Shown here one piece after another: positions 27,335 through 36,880 of a stretch of DNA of 64,000 bases. The translations under genes and the position numbers were made by a program. The DNA comes from JAVJSU01 sp040219275. GTDB taxonomy: Bacteria > Chloroflexota > Anaerolineae > Aggregatilineales > Phototrophicaceae. The notes below the pieces were generated by a model. The model was given only the letters and a program-made list of their open reading frames with translations, made no database searches and had not been told where the DNA came from. The stretch is from NCBI GenBank assembly GCA_040219275.1, contig JAVJSU010000059.1, forward strand, positions 1-64,000, in the 5' to 3' direction. The stretch's first letter is position 1; each line of letters begins with the position of its first letter.

Positions 27335-27340
27335 TATAAT
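27335..27340 (+). promoter_or_regulatory. Probable -10 element of the M3 peptidase pair
   Basis: A perfect TATAAT about 37 bases before ATG 27377, preceded by a weak -35 region (TTTCAA, about 27308). An AAGGAG ribosome site follows at 27364-27369. Confidence 0.5.
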
Positions 27341-27376
27341 GACTACATTGCAAATTAATTTTTAAGGAGATTGGCG

Positions 27377-29077
27377 ATGGTCGCTACCCTGCCAGCGGAT
27401 GTAGAGGCGATGCGAGATTGGGTATGGGAAGATTTCGCTCCATTTTTTGACGATTTACAGGCGCGTGAACTCACCGCAGAGACCGTCCATGATTGGCTCA
27501 AAGCGCTATCGCATGTCGCGGATACTGTCTCCGAATTACTCACCCGCGCCTCCCTCGCGCACAATCAAAACACCGCCGATGAAGCCGCAGAAACGCACTT
27601 TAAACGCTTGATGTCACAGATCAACCCTCCCCTCAGCAAAGCCAATACCGAACTCAGCAAAAAATTAGTGGCGACGGGCTTAAAACCGGACGGCTTCGAG
27701 ATTCCGCTGAAGCGTATGGAAGCCAGCATCGCGCTGTTCCGTGATGAGAATTTGCCCCTCATCGTGCAGGAAAACGAACTCGGCATGGCATATTCCAAGC
27801 TGGCAGGCGCACAGACGGTTGAATGGGAAGGCGAGGAACTTACACTCGTGCAATTTGAGCGCGTCTTGCAGGATAATGACCGCGACACCCGCGAAAAAGC
27901 GTGGCGTTTGGGGATGGCTCGCCGGTTACAAGATCGCGCCGCCATGAACGACATCTGGACGCAACTCTTTACCCTGCGCCAGCAAATCGCCCAAAATGCC
28001 GGACACGCCAATTATCGGGATTACGAATGGCAAAACCTCAAACGCTTTGACTACACGCCCGACGATTGCGAGACTTTCCACCAGGCGATTGAAGAAGTGG
28101 TTGTTCCGGCGGCAGTGCGTGCCAATGAGCGCCGTAAAAGTCGCCTCGGTGTAGAGACATTACGCCCGTGGGATACCAGCGTAGACCCATCCGGCGATGA
28201 TCCCCTGCGCCCCTATGACACGATTGAAAATTTCGAGATGACCGCGCAGACCGTTTTCGACAAGGTAGACCCGAAACTCGGCGCATATTATGCCGCCCTG
28301 CGTGAAAACGACATGCTGGATTTACCGAATCGCAAAAACAAACGCCCCGGCGCATTTTGCACCAGCTTGCCGCTCTCGCGCAGTCCGTTTGTGTTTATGA
28401 ACGCCGCCGGAATGCAGGGTGATGTTCGCACCTTGCTTCACGAAGTCGGTCACGCTTTTCATGACTTCGAAATTGTCGATCAGGGCTACTATACTGCCCA
28501 GCGTCGCGCCCCGATGGAATTTAACGAGGTCGCGTCGATGGCGATGGAATTGCTCGCCGCGCCCTATTTGCTTAAAGCAGAGGGTGGTTATTATGATGAG
28601 ACAGACGCGGCGCGGGATCGTGTGCAACATCTGGAGAAAATCCTCTTCTTCTGGCCCTATATGGCAGTTGTCGATGGCTTCCAGCAATGGGCATATACCA
28701 GCGGAGATGCCGCCGCAGACCCCGCCAATTGTGATGCCAAATGGGCGGAACTGTGGGATCGCTTCATCAAGATAGATTACCGTGGACTGGACGACGTAAA
28801 AGCGACGGGCTGGCACCGCAAGCAACATATTTTCCGCCGTCCCTTCTACTATATCGAGTACGGGCTGGCGCAGTTGGGCGCGGTGCAAATCTGGGCGAAC
28901 GCGCTGGAAGATCAAGCGGGTGCGGTGCGATCTTATCGTAAGGCGCTGGCACTCGGCGGCACAGCCAACATTCCCGACCTATACACTGCCGCGGGCGCAC
29001 ACTTCGCCTTTGATACCGACACACTGGGTAACGCTGTAGCACTCATCGAAAAAACAATCACGGAGTACGATGCCTGA
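27377..29077 (+). CDS. M3 family oligoendopeptidase, copy 1
   Basis: 566 residues from ATG 27377, seven bases after AAGGAG; TTG 27371 is too close to that site. It is a zinc oligopeptidase of the PepF type that cuts short peptides in the cytoplasm; there is no signal peptide. The zinc motif is H355-E356-V-G-H359, and the third ligand is expected in F-N-E-V-A-S-M-A-M-E about 28 residues later. The helical N-terminal lobe (about 1-200) and the C-terminal I-E-Y-G-L-A-Q-L-G-A-V-Q-I-W segment, with substrate-binding Tyr, match the family. It is the first gene of a coupled pair: its stop overlaps the start of a full-length paralogue. Confidence 0.92.
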   Translation: MVATLPADVEAMRDWVWEDFAPFFDDLQARELTAETVHDWLKALSHVADTVSELLTRASLAHNQNTADEAAETHFKRLMSQINPPLSKANTELSKKLVATGLKPDGFEIPLKRMEASIALFRDENLPLIVQENELGMAYSKLAGAQTVEWEGEELTLVQFERVLQDNDRDTREKAWRLGMARRLQDRAAMNDIWTQLFTLRQQIAQNAGHANYRDYEWQNLKRFDYTPDDCETFHQAIEEVVVPAAVRANERRKSRLGVETLRPWDTSVDPSGDDPLRPYDTIENFEMTAQTVFDKVDPKLGAYYAALRENDMLDLPNRKNKRPGAFCTSLPLSRSPFVFMNAAGMQGDVRTLLHEVGHAFHDFEIVDQGYYTAQRRAPMEFNEVASMAMELLAAPYLLKAEGGYYDETDAARDRVQHLEKILFFWPYMAVVDGFQQWAYTSGDAAADPANCDAKWAELWDRFIKIDYRGLDDVKATGWHRKQHIFRRPFYYIEYGLAQLGAVQIWANALEDQAGAVRSYRKALALGGTANIPDLYTAAGAHFAFDTDTLGNAVALIEKTITEYDA

Positions 29078-30792
29078 TGGACATTTTTGAGACCTTTCCA
29101 ACCACGATTGCTGACATTCAAGACTGGGAATGGGCAGATTTGCAGCCGTTTGTAGAGGCACTCCTCGCGCATGAACTCACGGCTGATTCGCTGGATCGCT
29201 GGTTACGTAATGTGACCGCAGTCTCCTCACTGGTTCAAGAACACGCCACCACCTTGCACAATCGCACCAGTAGCAACACCGCCGACGAAGACGCGGAAAA
29301 ACGCTTACATTTTTTTCTGGATCACATCCGCCCAAACCTGACCGCCACAGAAAACCAGATACAGAAAAAATTTCTTGCCAGTGGTTTAGAACCGCCCAAC
29401 TTTAGCGTACCCTTACAGAAGATGCGGGCAGAAGTCGCGCTTTTCCGGGAAGCCAACATTCCGCTTAAAACGGAAGAAGCCAAACTCGCCAATGCGTATC
29501 AGGCTTTAGCGGGTAAACAAACCGTCGATTGGGACGGAAAGACCATAACGATCTCGCAATTGCGCCCCTTCCTCCGTAATCAAGATCGGGAAATCCGTGA
29601 AGATGCGTGGCGACTGCGTGCTGGTAGCTATATGGAGCATCAAGTCGCATTCAACGACATCTGGACGCAAATGATGGCGCTCCGCAAGCAAATCGCCACC
29701 AACGCCGGTTATGCCGATTACCGCGATTATATGTGGCAGGAAAAATTGCGCTTCGATTACACGCCTGAGGATGCGCTCGCCTTTTGTGATTCGGTTGAGC
29801 AGGTGGTCGTCCCGGTGGCGGAACGGTTGATGGAAAAACAGCGCCAGAAGCTTCGTGTGGATTGCTTGCGCCCGTGGGACATTGTGGTCGATCCCTTCGG
29901 ACGCGAGCCATTGAAGCCCTTTGACGATGTAGAAACGATGATGGACAGCGCCCAGACACTTTTCGATAAAATGGACGACGGCATCGGCTCTTACTATAAA
30001 ACCCTGCGCGCAGAAGGTCTGCTTGATCTGGATAATCGCCAGCAAAAAGCGCCCGGTGGCTATCATTCCACGCTTCCATTGTCCAGAAGGTCGTTCATCT
30101 TCGCCAATTCCGTTGGTTTGCAGGGTGATGTTGGCACGCTTGTCCATGAGATGGGTCATGCCTATCACGCTTATCAAAAATTTGACCTGCCGTATGTCCA
30201 GCAATGGAACGTACCGATGGAATTCAACGAAGTTGCGTCCATGGCGCTGGAATTACTCGCCATGCCTTATTACCCGCGTGCAGAAGGCGGCTTTTATGAC
30301 GACGCAGAAGCCGCCCGTGCCAAACTGGAACATCTGACGGAACTCATCCAATTGTGGGTATACATCGCGCGTGGGGTGCGCTTTCAACATTGGATTTATA
30401 CGAATCATGAGGTTGCCAGCGATCCCGTCGTCTGTGATGAAAAATGGCTGGAACTGACGAAACGTTTCATGAAAGGTGTGGATCATACAGGCTTAGAAGA
30501 TCAAGTGCGGGCGGATTGGCGGGGAACATTACATTTCTTCCTTGTGCCGTTTTACATGATTGAGTATGGCATGGCGCAGATGGGTGCGGTGCAAATCTGG
30601 AAAAATGCGCTGACCGATAAAGTGGGGGCGTTTGATAACTACCGTAAAGCACTCACGCTCGGCGGGACGGTTAGCTTGCCCGAACTTTACGAAACGGCTG
30701 GCGCAACGTTCGACTTTTCGCCGGAGGTCTTTCAAAGCGCGATGGACTTGATCGAAGCATCCATCATCGAACTCGACGCAATCCAGAGTTAA
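29077..30792 (+). CDS. M3 family oligoendopeptidase, copy 2
   Basis: 571 residues, a tandem paralogue of the preceding gene along its whole length, at an estimated 45-50 percent identity by eye. The zinc motif is H357-E358-M-G-H361, followed by W-N-V-P-M-E-F-N-E-V-A-S-M and I-E-Y-G-M-A-Q-M-G-A-V-Q-I-W, so it should be active too. ATG 29077 shares its A with the TGA of copy 1 (TGATG), a classic coupling arrangement. Specificity could differ: residues around the active-site lid (S-T-L-P-L-S-R-R-S-F-I-F in place of T-S-L-P-L-S-R-S-P-F-V-F) vary. Confidence 0.92.
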   Translation: MDIFETFPTTIADIQDWEWADLQPFVEALLAHELTADSLDRWLRNVTAVSSLVQEHATTLHNRTSSNTADEDAEKRLHFFLDHIRPNLTATENQIQKKFLASGLEPPNFSVPLQKMRAEVALFREANIPLKTEEAKLANAYQALAGKQTVDWDGKTITISQLRPFLRNQDREIREDAWRLRAGSYMEHQVAFNDIWTQMMALRKQIATNAGYADYRDYMWQEKLRFDYTPEDALAFCDSVEQVVVPVAERLMEKQRQKLRVDCLRPWDIVVDPFGREPLKPFDDVETMMDSAQTLFDKMDDGIGSYYKTLRAEGLLDLDNRQQKAPGGYHSTLPLSRRSFIFANSVGLQGDVGTLVHEMGHAYHAYQKFDLPYVQQWNVPMEFNEVASMALELLAMPYYPRAEGGFYDDAEAARAKLEHLTELIQLWVYIARGVRFQHWIYTNHEVASDPVVCDEKWLELTKRFMKGVDHTGLEDQVRADWRGTLHFFLVPFYMIEYGMAQMGAVQIWKNALTDKVGAFDNYRKALTLGGTVSLPELYETAGATFDFSPEVFQSAMDLIEASIIELDAIQS

Positions 30793-30806
30793 GTTTAACC
30801 GTTTGT

Positions 30807-30831
30807 AGGGGCGTAAACATATTGCGCCCCT
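30807..30831 (+). terminator. Hairpin after the M3 peptidase pair
   Basis: A ten-base stem (30807-30816 with 30822-30831, one wobble) and a short loop, 15 bases past the stop. The T-tail is poor, so termination may be partial. Confidence 0.55.
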
Positions 30832-30923
30832 AATCAACATCACAGAAGGCGTGTAAATTGGAGCGAATGATGATGAATGGCGCTTACGGTGAATGGTGAA
30901 CACAATGTTCTGATTTTATAGGA

Positions 30924-31400
30924 CTAGTCCTCCTGCTTCCCCTCGAAAATCTGCATCCACTCGTCGACTTCATCAGCGCTCAGGCGTAAATCTGGCGCTT
31001 CTTCACGTCCGGGTTTGGGGGCAGGTTTGGCGACGCGCATCGTGATGGCAAATTGGGCAGATTTCAGGGTTTGCATCCGGCGGTGGATGGCGTTGGAGAG
31101 GACTTCATTATCCGACGAAACGACAGTCCACTGGCGCGGGTTACGCTCTTTATGGATGCGGTCAATCATCACGCGATCTGCGTTGGAATTGCTGGATGCG
31201 AAGACGACGCGCACGCCCCGCGTAGACATTTTCGATGCGCCACCGGGCAAACCATGATCGAAGACCACCACGCAGGTTTTTCCGGTACGGGCGACAAATC
31301 CCACCAGCTTTTGCACGAGTCTGGCTTCGTCGTCGGGGTCATCCAATTCAATGTCCGGCAGGTAGCCGATGAGGTTGTGTCCATCTATTAAGTACGGCAT
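30924..31400 (-). CDS. NYN domain RNase-like protein (YacP-type)
   Basis: 158 residues from ATG 31400, which has GGTGA five bases upstream; ATG 31412 adds four residues without a ribosome site. The PIN-like NYN fold shows Y-L-I-D-G-H-N-L-I-G at the N terminus (Asp ligand), V-V-V-F-D-H-G central, N-A-D-R-V-M-I-D-R-I and W-T-V-V-S-S-D-N-E-V, so all the acidic positions expected for metal-dependent RNA cleavage are present. The last ~40 residues form a Pro/Lys/Glu-rich linker and a short helix (E-V-D-E-W-M-Q-I-F). A role in RNA turnover is inferred from the YacP/Rae1 family. Confidence 0.87.
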   Translation of the reverse strand: MPYLIDGHNLIGYLPDIELDDPDDEARLVQKLVGFVARTGKTCVVVFDHGLPGGASKMSTRGVRVVFASSNSNADRVMIDRIHKERNPRQWTVVSSDNEVLSNAIHRRMQTLKSAQFAITMRVAKPAPKPGREEAPDLRLSADEVDEWMQIFEGKQED

Positions 31401-31545
31401 GAGGTTCACCATCTGAAACGGGTTTTTCCAACTATATCAGGCTTCTGTACGTCGCTGAAAAAGTTGGACACTCCTGCCACTTAATGAGCCAATTTTCTTA
31501 CTGTCCTATCAGAATTGAGGGTCTTAGGCATCAGTCTCGCCGGGC

Positions 31546-33735
31546 TTATTCTGTTGCGTCAGCGGGCGCACCTTCCAAAATATCCATGCTGGCGACCAGC
31601 AAACTAAATGTTTCCACCTGATCCAGCCCACATTCATTCTCGAAGGCATCCACGCGCCCGTTTTCGTTCAGGTCAATGCCGGTGGTGAGTTGTTCGGCGA
31701 CGCTGGTTGATTCTGTCGCTTGCGGTTCCACATTGGTGATGTCTTCGGTCTCGGCGAGAATTTCCTGCTCAAGCTCAGTCACGCGGTCTCCACGTAAGCG
31801 CGTATTGACCAGACAAATCCGCACCAACTCACCATCCACTTGCAAGGATCGTGACGCATTCGGTGCGGAAAGGGCTTCATTGAGCAGGCTTTCCATCTGT
31901 TCCACGAAGAAATAAACGCCTACGCCACGTCCGGGGTTTGTCCCGCGCCCATCACCGTCATAATCTTCTTCTTCGCCTCGTAAAATATTGATCGTGTGTT
32001 CGGCGTGGGTGTGCATACCACCAACATTAGTCGCACGGGCGGCGAGTCCGGCATGGGTCGCGCCTGTTCTGGCTTCGGTACGCGCACCGTCCAGCAAACT
32101 ACCACCATTCAAGCCATTTTCTTCTGAGGCGAACAGCGTTTCATTCAGGAAGGTCAAGACTTCTTCCGGCACACTGCCACTATAGGCGATATTGTCGCTT
32201 GGTTCGGCTGGGTCATCTCCGCTGGCTTCCACAGAGATCAGCACCGCGTTAAACAGGGCGGGCAAGGGTCGTCCATCGGCATCTGTATAGGCGAGTGATC
32301 CACCGCCGACGGCATCAATGACGGTGCGTCCGAGGCTTAATTTCTCATCGGTGAGCGTATTCATCAGCCATGTTTCGTAAACTTGACCGGTTGCTAAGGG
32401 TTGTAATTCGTTAAACGTAATGCTGATTGAATCGCCCAGATCATTGAGTGAGCTAAACGTCGCCCGCCCGAAGGTTGGTGTGGCATCTTCCAGCGCGACA
32501 AGTGCAACCTGTGTGGCGCTTTCGTTTTCTGCGGCAGTCGTGGCGGCAATACTAGTGGCGTTGTCCAGGCGGTTATCAATTGCCGTGCCGACGATTTCAC
32601 GCCCGTTGTCGGTCAATAAGCCATCGTCGTCATTGTTATTATTCTGATTGCTGAGGACGAGCAAAACCACAAGCACCATCGCAATCGCAATGAACGCAAA
32701 ACCGCCCAATAACAACAGCGGGCTTGTCCCTTGTTGGACGATAATGGTCTGATTTTGCGGGTCTGTGCTGGAAGCGGCTTTAATCTTATTCTGCGTATTT
32801 TCATCAAAAGCAATGGTGGAGCTTCCGACGTTGGGACGGTCAAGCGCCTGTGTTGAGACATTGTCTTCCGTCGTCAGTGGCACGGTATGCTGAATGTTCG
32901 CCAGCGATTCGTCCCGTGTATGGATGGCGCGGGTGAAGGCTTCCGCGAATGCCGTCGCCGTTTGATAGCGATCATCAGGGTCTTTCGCCAGCACACGGCG
33001 CATCACCTGACTCAGCGCGACAGGTAAATCAGATTGTACGGTCAGGATATTCGGCACAGGGTCTTGAATGACCTTGACGAGCAATTGCATCGGCGTGGCG
33101 GCGCTATAGGGCTGTGTGCCGGTAATCATCTGATAGACGACCACACCGAGCGCGTAAATATCAATCCGCTTATCCACGCCCGTTCCCTGTGCCTGTTCCG
33201 GTGCCATATATGCGGGTGTACCGACCACGCCCGTCCCCGTCATGTTGGAGTCGGAAATCTTGGCGATGCCGAAATCTGCCAGCAGGACATTTTCTTCACT
33301 GTCGATGAGGATGTTGCCCGGCTTAATGTCACGGTGAATCACATCCTGACGGTGGGCATAATCCATCGCGCCGGCGAGTTGGCGTAAGAAGCGTTCTACG
33401 GTAGGCAGGGGCATCTGTCCATCAATCACGCGGTCTTCCAGCGAACCGCCTTCGATATATGCCATCACCAGATAGAGGATGCCATCGTCCGTTGTGCCGT
33501 AATCATAGAGGGGCAGGATGTGCGGATGTTGCAAACGGGCAATCGTCCGCGCCTCAACCTGAAACCGCTCGATGAATTGTTCATCCAGACCAGGATGCGG
33601 TGGCAAGACTTTAATGGCGACCTTGCGATCTACACTTTCCTGAAAGCCAATATAGACCGTTGCCATCCCGCCCTGACCGAGATGGTCAATTACTTTATAG
33701 TTGCCGAGTATGCGCCCGACCAATGAATTCGCCAC
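31546..33735 (-). CDS. Membrane Ser/Thr protein kinase with RskA-like and EF-hand-like ectodomain
   Basis: 729 residues from GTG 33735, behind GGAGAGGG; GTG 33777 would add 14 residues. The kinase domain (about 12-275) is complete: G-Q-G-G-M-A, K42, E62, H134-R-D-I-K-P-G-N141 and D154-F-G. One membrane helix lies at about 338-363. The ectodomain first has an anti-sigma-K (RskA)-like strand set (Y-E-T-W-L-M ... S-L-G-R-T, about 445-540), then a segment rich in His/Gly (A-T-H-A-G ... M-H-T-H-A-E-H), and near the end D-L-N-E-N-G-R-V-D-A-F-E-N-E, an EF-hand/dockerin-like calcium loop. It probably senses an extracellular ligand and phosphorylates cytoplasmic targets; the FHA protein at 38019 is a candidate reader. 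Confidence 0.92.
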   Translation of the reverse strand: MANSLVGRILGNYKVIDHLGQGGMATVYIGFQESVDRKVAIKVLPPHPGLDEQFIERFQVEARTIARLQHPHILPLYDYGTTDDGILYLVMAYIEGGSLEDRVIDGQMPLPTVERFLRQLAGAMDYAHRQDVIHRDIKPGNILIDSEENVLLADFGIAKISDSNMTGTGVVGTPAYMAPEQAQGTGVDKRIDIYALGVVVYQMITGTQPYSAATPMQLLVKVIQDPVPNILTVQSDLPVALSQVMRRVLAKDPDDRYQTATAFAEAFTRAIHTRDESLANIQHTVPLTTEDNVSTQALDRPNVGSSTIAFDENTQNKIKAASSTDPQNQTIIVQQGTSPLLLLGGFAFIAIAMVLVVLLVLSNQNNNNDDDGLLTDNGREIVGTAIDNRLDNATSIAATTAAENESATQVALVALEDATPTFGRATFSSLNDLGDSISITFNELQPLATGQVYETWLMNTLTDEKLSLGRTVIDAVGGGSLAYTDADGRPLPALFNAVLISVEASGDDPAEPSDNIAYSGSVPEEVLTFLNETLFASEENGLNGGSLLDGARTEARTGATHAGLAARATNVGGMHTHAEHTINILRGEEEDYDGDGRGTNPGRGVGVYFFVEQMESLLNEALSAPNASRSLQVDGELVRICLVNTRLRGDRVTELEQEILAETEDITNVEPQATESTSVAEQLTTGIDLNENGRVDAFENECGLDQVETFSLLVASMDILEGAPADATE

Positions 33736-34028
33736 GTTTCCCTCTCCATCGCAGGGGGTCGGTAAGACCGACAACACTCGCCCCGCATTGTGTTTTGTTA
33801 TGATTGATCTGCAATTACACGTATTTTATCATCATGTAATAGGTTTTGAATAATAAATGTTATAAATTGAAACTAAGACAAGTATAACCGAAGTTAGCAA
33901 ATGCGATAAACCTCTGCTTACCTATTTATCGCTTGATTGCACCAATTGGATTGTGTTTCATAGAGAGTTTACACGTTTTTTACGTTTTCGTACCTTCAGA
34001 AGTTGTTTTCGCCGTAAAATCCGCGTGC

Positions 34029-34034
34029 TATACT
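34029..34034 (+). promoter_or_regulatory. Possible -10 element before the 34069 gene
   Basis: TATACT 35 bases before TTG 34069, with no convincing -35 box. Apart from this, the 333-base gap from 33736 to 34068 is AT-rich and shows nothing else recognisable. Confidence 0.3.
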
Positions 34035-34068
34035 CTCAAAATGTCCGTCCGCCGATAGGAGTCATCCG

Positions 34069-34581
34069 TTGCGAAACTTAACCCGTCCACAACGCATTGG
34101 TGTATCCGCTGGTATTCTACTTGCGGGAGCCTATTTTCTGTTGACATCACTGTTTGTTGTTTCTAATAGTGCAGATCTTCTGGTGGATCTACGCGATGCT
34201 GAAACCAATGTTGCCAATGCAAGCCTATATATCCTTTCAGGCGCGGTCTTCTTGTTTACCCTTGTTGCCACTATGACCACATTCAGGAACCTGGGCGAAC
34301 AAGACCATCTTCGCAATCCGTCAAAACCACAAGTAGGACTTCTCATTGTCTTTGTGGGCGCGTTTTTATTTCTCTGCTTTCCTATGACTATTCTTACACG
34401 CTACTTTTTAGCAACTGCTTTTCTATTGGCATCACCGTTTCTAGCCGTCTATGCCGGGCGCGAAATTGCGAAACATATACGTCAAAAATTCATCCTGAGT
34501 GATGAAGAACTTCGCAAGGCATACAGTACATGGATAGTTACGTTTCTTATTATTTTGGGATTTTTCCAGGCAATCGGTTAA
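34069..34581 (+). CDS. Hypothetical four-helix membrane protein
   Basis: 170 residues starting at TTG 34069, eight bases after AGGAG. Four or five membrane helices (about 11-32, 50-70, 88-105, 108-127 and 150-168) surround a cytoplasmic helix that reads Y-A-G-R-E-I-A-K-H-I-R-Q-K-F. The family is not recognised. It stands between the divergent kinase gene and the thioredoxin/NHL gene, 135 bases upstream of the latter on the same strand. Confidence 0.72.
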   Translation: MRNLTRPQRIGVSAGILLAGAYFLLTSLFVVSNSADLLVDLRDAETNVANASLYILSGAVFLFTLVATMTTFRNLGEQDHLRNPSKPQVGLLIVFVGAFLFLCFPMTILTRYFLATAFLLASPFLAVYAGREIAKHIRQKFILSDEELRKAYSTWIVTFLIILGFFQAIG

Positions 34582-34716
34582 TCTCAAAATTACACCTCAT
34601 GTTCATCCCCATCTCAGAATAATCCATTACGCTACATCAAAACGCCGTAGCACATTTGTAATTTGATTTCGGTATGATGCGTTGTAGTTGGTATTCAGGG
34701 AGAGGGCAAGACCATA

Positions 34717-36774
34717 ATGAAAACACGTTTTTGGATTATATTTTTAGCGTTAATGCTGATTTTGACGGGTGGCATCGCCTCTGCACAGGACGGCGAAGAA
34801 GACGATAACGCGCTACGTGGCGACCCCCGCGCCATCGCGCCGGATTTTCCGCTGGACGGAATCGACTGGCTGAACGTTGATGCACCGCTGACGCTGGACG
34901 ACCTCGCCGGAAAGATCGTCATTCTGGATTTCTGGACATATGGCTGTATCAATTGCATCCATATGATCCCCATTTTGCAACAACTGGAAGAAGCCTATCC
35001 CGAAGAATTGGTGATTATCGGCGTGCATTCTGCCAAATTTGAGAACGAAGGCAACACAGAAAATATCCGCGAGATCGTGCAACGCTATGATGTGCATCAT
35101 CCCGTCATCAACGATAGCCAATATCGCGTGTGGAGCTTGTACGGCGCGAATGCCTGGCCCACTTTTGCCGTCATCAACCCCATCGGGCGCGTGTTGGCGG
35201 TACAGGCGGGCGAAATTCCATTTGAACCCTTCGATAACCTCGTCGGCGCGATGGTCGAATATTTTGATGGCACGGGCGAGCTAGACCGCACACCACTAGA
35301 ATTTTCGCTAGAAGGCGCGGGCGATCCGAACACGCTTTTACGCTATCCGGGCAAAGTGATGGCAGATGTGGACGGCAACCGCCTGTTCATCGCCGATAGC
35401 AACCATCATCGCATCGTCGTCGCGGATTTAACCACCTATGAAGTGCTCTATACCATCGGCACGGGTCAGCGCGGATTTGCCGATGGCGATTATGACTCGG
35501 GGCGCTTCAACAAACCGCAGGGCATGGCATTACGGGACGGTGTGCTGTACGTTGCCGATACGGAGAATCATGCCATTCGTGCGGTGGATTTGGCGACGCA
35601 ATCCGTGACAACCATCGCCGGAACGGGTGAGCGTGGCGGATTCCAGCCCTACATCCCAAACACGCCCCCGCTAGAAGTCGATTTACGTAGCCCGTGGGAT
35701 GTTGAATTCGGCGAAGATAATTTGCTCTACATCGCCATGGCGGGCACGCATCAAATCTGGCGGATGGACATTGCGATCAACGACCTCCTGCCGTATGTGG
35801 GCAACGGACGCGAGGCGCTCATCAATCGTGAATTGGCGACCTCCGAACTGGCGCAACCGAGCGGACTCTATTATGTGGACGGTTGGTTATATTTCGCCGA
35901 TAGTGAATCCAGCACCATTCGCGTGGCGGATATTGCCGATGATTCGGTCATCACGGTATCTGGCGTGACGGAAAATAGCCTGTTCGATTTTGGCGATGTC
36001 GATGGCGCACCCGGCACATCCCGCCTACAGCATCCGCTCGGCGTGACGGGCGACGGCGAGGATGTGTATATCACCGATACCTATAACAGCAGAATCAAGT
36101 TGATTGACGGCGGCGACATCACCACGACATTGACCGGAACGGGCGAGAATGCCTATAGTGACGGCGATTTTGCCAGCGCCCAATTCAACGAACCCGGCGG
36201 GCTGGATTATGCGGAACTCAGTGACGGACGGCGCGTGTTATTCGTGGCGGATACCAATAATCACGTCATACGGCTGGTTGATCTGGACGCGGAAACGGTC
36301 AGCACGATTAATTTTCCAAATCCAGAAGTGCTCCAAATAGAAGATGCAGTCACGCTTATCGGTGGCGCGCAGGATGATTCACGGCGAAGTGTGACCCTCG
36401 ATGAGCAGGTGTTATCCGCCGGAGACGGTGAACTTGTGCTGACATTGACTCTGCCCGAAGGCTACAAGATCAACGACATCGCCGAGTCGTTTATCGCGCT
36501 CACAGGTGATGATACGGTCACTATCGACGATGCCAACACCCGCACCCGCATCACAGAAAACGAAGTCACCATCCCGATCACACTCGGCGACGGCGCAGGC
36601 ACACTCACAGGCGAGGTCACGATTTACTTCTGCGAGGACGAAAACGCGACTTTGTGCTTTATCGACGAATTCACCGTTGATGTGCCGATCACGGTCAGCG
36701 ATGGGGGCGACTCAGTGATTACGATTGAGCGCGAACTCATCCCGCCCATCATCGAAAGCGGCGGAATCGGGTAA
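34717..36774 (+). CDS. Secreted thioredoxin-like / NHL-repeat protein (NHLRC2-type)
   Basis: 685 residues. The signal peptide is 1-23 (cleavage after A-S-A). A thioredoxin/TlpA-like domain (about 40-190) has a redox pair C77-I-N-C80 in W-T-Y-G-C and the cis-Pro in A-W-P-T-F. A six-bladed NHL propeller follows (about 205-540), with blades such as L-F-I-A-D-S-N-H-H-R-I and L-Y-V-A-D-T-E-N-H-A-I-R. The last ~135 residues form a beta-sandwich resembling the C-terminal domain of NHLRC2, the animal homologue with the same three-part layout. Export of this version implies a role in extracytoplasmic thiol chemistry; the substrate is unknown. A terminator follows at 36797-36843. Confidence 0.9.
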   Translation: MKTRFWIIFLALMLILTGGIASAQDGEEDDNALRGDPRAIAPDFPLDGIDWLNVDAPLTLDDLAGKIVILDFWTYGCINCIHMIPILQQLEEAYPEELVIIGVHSAKFENEGNTENIREIVQRYDVHHPVINDSQYRVWSLYGANAWPTFAVINPIGRVLAVQAGEIPFEPFDNLVGAMVEYFDGTGELDRTPLEFSLEGAGDPNTLLRYPGKVMADVDGNRLFIADSNHHRIVVADLTTYEVLYTIGTGQRGFADGDYDSGRFNKPQGMALRDGVLYVADTENHAIRAVDLATQSVTTIAGTGERGGFQPYIPNTPPLEVDLRSPWDVEFGEDNLLYIAMAGTHQIWRMDIAINDLLPYVGNGREALINRELATSELAQPSGLYYVDGWLYFADSESSTIRVADIADDSVITVSGVTENSLFDFGDVDGAPGTSRLQHPLGVTGDGEDVYITDTYNSRIKLIDGGDITTTLTGTGENAYSDGDFASAQFNEPGGLDYAELSDGRRVLFVADTNNHVIRLVDLDAETVSTINFPNPEVLQIEDAVTLIGGAQDDSRRSVTLDEQVLSAGDGELVLTLTLPEGYKINDIAESFIALTGDDTVTIDDANTRTRITENEVTIPITLGDGAGTLTGEVTIYFCEDENATLCFIDEFTVDVPITVSDGGDSVITIERELIPPIIESGGIG

Positions 36775-36796
36775 CATCCGGCGATCATCATGATGC

Positions 36797-36843
36797 AAAA
36801 ACGATGTTCTTACAGTAGAAAGTTACCGTAAAACATCGTTTTT
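36797..36843 (+). terminator. Intrinsic terminator after the thioredoxin/NHL gene
   Basis: A 12-base stem (36797-36808 with 36832-36843) closing a loop with a further short pairing, ending in five T. Confidence 0.8.
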
Positions 36844-36880
36844 ATTGCCATATGGACGCGATTTTTAACGGCTGTAATAA

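Noticed and set aside
29506..30204. 232-codon minus-strand open frame in the second M3 peptidase gene
   Set aside because: Antisense shadow; the plus-strand enzyme has its full catalytic motif here.
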